Shown piece by piece: positions 4,296 to 7,322 of a DNA stretch of 7,322 nt. Positions within the stretch are counted from its first letter, which is position 1. Every line of letters starts with the position of its first letter. A program made the position numbers and the translations under genes. Under the pieces are notes generated by a model. The model saw only the letters and a program-made list of their open reading frames with translations, was not told the DNA's origin and made no database searches. This DNA is from an uncultured Porphyromonadaceae bacterium. Its GTDB lineage: Bacteria; Bacteroidota; Bacteroidia; Bacteroidales; Muribaculaceae. The stretch spans positions 1-7,322 of the forward strand of contig CAJMDR010000098.1 in the NCBI GenBank assembly GCA_905212215.1, read 5' to 3'.

Positions 4296-7200
4296 ATGCT
4301 AAACACCTATCTGTTCAAGGGAGCGGCCATATCTCTACTTCTGAGCTGCGGCACCGCCTATGCGCAATTGCCGGAGACAGTGGAGTATAAGGCGCTTCCC
4401 GACCAGGTGCTCCGTCTGGATGGACGAACTGCCGTTTCATCGCAACAAAGCGAGGTAACGAGAAAAGCTCCATCCACGGCGTTACCGGGTCTGCTGCCAG
4501 CCGATGAGTCGGCGTGGCCGGCGAGTCATGGTGTCCCGGCGATGAAAGGGAAAGGACTTCCCTCGCATCTTCGTCAGGCACAGCCACAGGCCATCGGCTC
4601 GGCCATGGAATTAACGGGAAAATGGATCAACCAGTATCCCATGCTGAACCTAAGCCTTTCCGGAGGCGCCACAGCCATCATTACGGCCACCGAAGGAAGC
4701 AATGAAGTAACCATTTCCAACTTCTGGCGTAGCGGAGGCAGCATCAAGGCTATCCTCGATGCCGCTGCAGGCACGCTTACAGTGAAGAGCCAGGTAGTGA
4801 CCAAGCGCACCGACGGCACTACCATGTCCATCGCGCCCATCAACATGTCTAACGGCTATCCGCTGCGCAGCCAGACACTTACGCTGCGTATCCTCGCCGA
4901 CGGCAAGATAGTGTGCGACACACCCTGGGGCATCTATTACGACCGTACACAACCGGGAGCCGACGACAATCCGGCTTACGAAAAGGACGACTACGCCAAT
5001 GTCTACACCTCGATGACATTCGAGCGCGGCACATCGACCATGAGCCATGTCAACCTCACCCGCAACGACACCACCGAGTATCCGGTAATCGCCACTCAGG
5101 TCAGTGCAAATGTGCTGGAAGTGAAGAACTTCCTCGGCTACGGACAGACGGTGGACCTTATCCTTAACCGCGACAACAGCTATACATGCCGCACTCAGGT
5201 GGCTTTGGTGGAGGGTTCCACTCCCTACTCCACCCGCGGCGACCTGGTGCTGAACGAAAACAAGGTGCCGACATCATGGAACACCACCTTCTCGTTCCCG
5301 GCAAGCACCACCGACCCGAAGCTGATACAGTTCGGCAACATGAGTCTTTTCAACGGCACCTCTTATTGGGTAGGACTGATAGAGAACGCAAGGCTGAACC
5401 TCACCTTCGCTCCCTCTTTCCCGGCGCCCTATACTCCATTTGAAGGCTCCGGCACGGAAGCAGACCCCTATCTCATCAAGACTTACAACGATCTGGCTCA
5501 GCTGGCCGACAGGGTAAATTCCGACAATAACTACAACTATACGGTAATTTCCGGCACCGACACTGTGCAGGTAGCCAAACCGTTCCTCGGCAAGTATTTC
5601 CGTCTTACAGCCGACCTGGACATGACGGGATATGACTTCACGCCCATCGGCAACGGCACCCATTTCTTCGCCGGAAACTTCAACGGCGACGGCCACACAA
5701 TCAAAGGCCTGAACATTTACGGCGGCGACGGCTATACCGCCCTGTTCGGATATGTTGATCAGGCAGGCATGCTGCGCAACCTTACCCTTGACAACATCAC
5801 TTCCATATCGTCGAGAGTATACACCGCCGCCCTCGCCTCACGCTGCGACGGCACCGTTGAGAACTGCCATCTGCGCAACTCCAACATCAAGGTCAACAAC
5901 GGCGCCCAGGGTGCCGGAGGACTTACCGGCACTGTCAACAAGATGACAGGATGTACGGTAACCGACACCGAGGTATATGCGGGCGACGGTTACGGCGGTG
6001 GTCTTACCGCCCAGGCCTTCGGCCCCATAACCAACTGCCATGTAAGCGGCACCAATGTAAGCGGCATGGTCTACAATGCCACCAACATACCCCCCTTCGG
6101 CGGTCTTACGGCCACTTCCAACGATGCCATTACCGACTGCTCCTTCGCGGGAACAGTCATGGTGCCGTACGATTATTATCCCGCCACCATAGGTGGTCTT
6201 GCAGGCATTATCCAGACCCTCGGAAAGGGAGTGGGCATCACCCGCTCGGTAGCCGCCGGACGTTTTATCGGCGCCTCAGGACAGTATTCTCGTCTTAACC
6301 GCATAGGAGGTCTGGCAGGCATGTGCGCCTCCGACATCACCGACAGCTATGCCGCCGGAGAAGTCTATGCTTACCAGAGCCAGACGGCAGGCGGACTCAC
6401 AGGCATCGTGCAATATATGCAGAGCACCGAGACAGGAGCCACCATACAGCCTGCTTTCTCAAACAACTACTCAAACATCTGGCTCAACGTGTCGAATAGC
6501 GGCTTCATGCCCACGGCCACTACCTGCCAGGAACTGTTCGGCTCCAGCGACGGCGAGAATCCGCCCACGGTATCGAACACATACTTCAACTCCGACATCA
6601 CCAACCTTGGCAGCACTAAATATGCGCTCACCACGGCACAGCTCACCTCGGCACAGGGTCCCTCAGGATTCAATTCGCAGACATGGATGTTCACAGCCAA
6701 CGCTTATCCCAGACTGCGCAACATGGCTTCCAGGGCGGTATCCGATCTTACCGCATCAGCTGTGCTGTTCACGGATGGCGCCGTACGCGACCGTGTGACA
6801 CGCAACCTCCAGCTCACCAAGATTGGAAACACCGAGTTCGGTTTCATCAAGGAGGGCGTTTTCTCCACCACAGGCCATTATGCCAAGGTTGAAGGCAACA
6901 ATCTTGTCCTCAACAATGAACTTCTGTTCGGCAACGACACCATTGTGATGCGCTGTGGCAATACCGGCATGCAGTATATCATGCTCATGGCTCCCGTACC
7001 CTGGCAGGGCTACGGCAGCGAGGCATCGCCCTGGCTGATACAAAACAAGGCCGACATGCTCGCCCTGGCTAAGATGACCAGCGAGAGCAAGGTATCGTTC
7101 CCCGGTACTTACTACAAGATGACGGCCGACATAGACATGGAGTATGACGAGAACTTCAACGGTATCAGCTCCACCAACACCTCGGGACGCAGCCTCTTCC

Positions 7201-7322
7201 ACGGCACCTTCGACGGAGACGGCCACACGTTGCACAAGCTTAAGATTGGCCGCCTTGTGTGGACCACCCGCCCGGAAGATGACCCGGCAGGCATAGGCAA
7301 GGTGAACACTACCGTCTCCAAG
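4296..7322 (+). CDS. Large exported GLUG-repeat, adhesin-like surface protein, C-terminus outside the window
   Basis: The frame is open for 1009 codons from the ATG at 4296 to the right edge. Residues 1-23 form an export signal ending in AYA before Gln24; LLSC18 could also serve as a lipobox, so surface anchoring by lipid is possible. Residues about 95-380 are beta-rich and match nothing I know. Then GSGTEADPYLI (384-394), ADLDM (439-443) and GNFNGDGHTI (460-469) form the entry module typical of GLUG proteins. Six GGL(T/A)(G/A) repeats follow at 541, 568, 602, 633, 671 and 699, spaced 27-38 residues, as in a beta-helix. A second entry module starts at 905 (GYGSEASPWLI, ADIDM 944-948, GTFDGDGHTL 970-979), so more GLUG repeats probably follow. 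GLUG proteins (PF07581) are cell-surface proteins, often proposed as adhesins. Whether it ends in a secretion-sorting domain cannot be seen. Confidence 0.92.
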   Translation, partial: MLNTYLFKGAAISLLLSCGTAYAQLPETVEYKALPDQVLRLDGRTAVSSQQSEVTRKAPSTALPGLLPADESAWPASHGVPAMKGKGLPSHLRQAQPQAIGSAMELTGKWINQYPMLNLSLSGGATAIITATEGSNEVTISNFWRSGGSIKAILDAAAGTLTVKSQVVTKRTDGTTMSIAPINMSNGYPLRSQTLTLRILADGKIVCDTPWGIYYDRTQPGADDNPAYEKDDYANVYTSMTFERGTSTMSHVNLTRNDTTEYPVIATQVSANVLEVKNFLGYGQTVDLILNRDNSYTCRTQVALVEGSTPYSTRGDLVLNENKVPTSWNTTFSFPASTTDPKLIQFGNMSLFNGTSYWVGLIENARLNLTFAPSFPAPYTPFEGSGTEADPYLIKTYNDLAQLADRVNSDNNYNYTVISGTDTVQVAKPFLGKYFRLTADLDMTGYDFTPIGNGTHFFAGNFNGDGHTIKGLNIYGGDGYTALFGYVDQAGMLRNLTLDNITSISSRVYTAALASRCDGTVENCHLRNSNIKVNNGAQGAGGLTGTVNKMTGCTVTDTEVYAGDGYGGGLTAQAFGPITNCHVSGTNVSGMVYNATNIPPFGGLTATSNDAITDCSFAGTVMVPYDYYPATIGGLAGIIQTLGKGVGITRSVAAGRFIGASGQYSRLNRIGGLAGMCASDITDSYAAGEVYAYQSQTAGGLTGIVQYMQSTETGATIQPAFSNNYSNIWLNVSNSGFMPTATTCQELFGSSDGENPPTVSNTYFNSDITNLGSTKYALTTAQLTSAQGPSGFNSQTWMFTANAYPRLRNMASRAVSDLTASAVLFTDGAVRDRVTRNLQLTKIGNTEFGFIKEGVFSTTGHYAKVEGNNLVLNNELLFGNDTIVMRCGNTGMQYIMLMAPVPWQGYGSEASPWLIQNKADMLALAKMTSESKVSFPGTYYKMTADIDMEYDENFNGISSTNTSGRSLFHGTFDGDGHTLHKLKIGRLVWTTRPEDDPAGIGKVNTTVSK

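Noticed and set aside
4315..7321. Several open frames of 60-160 codons overlapping the GLUG gene in other frames
   Set aside because: The GLUG frame is open for 1009 codons with signal peptide and repeats; the others are by-products of its GC-rich codons.

Overview
The window looks like chromosomal DNA of a gut-type Bacteroidales, possibly Muribaculaceae; the family assignment is an inference. The evidence is an N-terminal DUF5103 (type IX secretion plug-like) protein, promoters of the Bacteroidetes form (TTTG or ATTG, 19-20 bp, then TAnnTTTG), weak Shine-Dalgarno sequences, and Bacteroidales-style secreted proteins, including a large GLUG-repeat surface protein. No mobile-element gene, CRISPR array or phage gene is visible.

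Left block (1-1870, minus strand): three genes are read leftwards. They are ung (uracil-DNA glycosylase), a small cysteine-rich C_GCAxxG_C_C protein, and a DUF5103 protein that runs off the left edge. The second and third genes overlap by 4 bases (ATGA). A good promoter lies almost directly against the ung start codon, so its mRNA is probably leaderless or nearly so.

Centre left (1920-2406): a plus-strand tRNA-Arg(CCG) has its own strong promoter and a long intrinsic terminator. About 300 bases without a gene follow. They hold a purine-rich tandem 9-mer, a TATGG-type inverted-repeat element and a perfect 11-bp inverted repeat.

Centre (2407-3938, minus strand): two envelope genes lie 3 bases apart. 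One encodes a secreted protein with two hydrophobic segments, the other a small lipoprotein. The nearest convincing promoter is about 370 bases upstream of the first gene, which implies a long leader or a separate small RNA. The middle of the first gene is much more AT-rich than its flanks.

Right block (3939-7322, plus strand): a second copy of the TATGG element is followed by a clear promoter, a roughly 125-base leader with a tandem 17-bp repeat, and a gene of at least 1009 codons. This gene encodes an exported GLUG-repeat, adhesin-like protein and continues past the right edge. Apart from ung and the tRNA, the window is mainly about the cell envelope and surface. The most unusual signals are the paired TATGG elements around the two-gene envelope operon, the long untranslated leader, the AT-rich patch, and an unrecognised N-terminal third in the GLUG protein.
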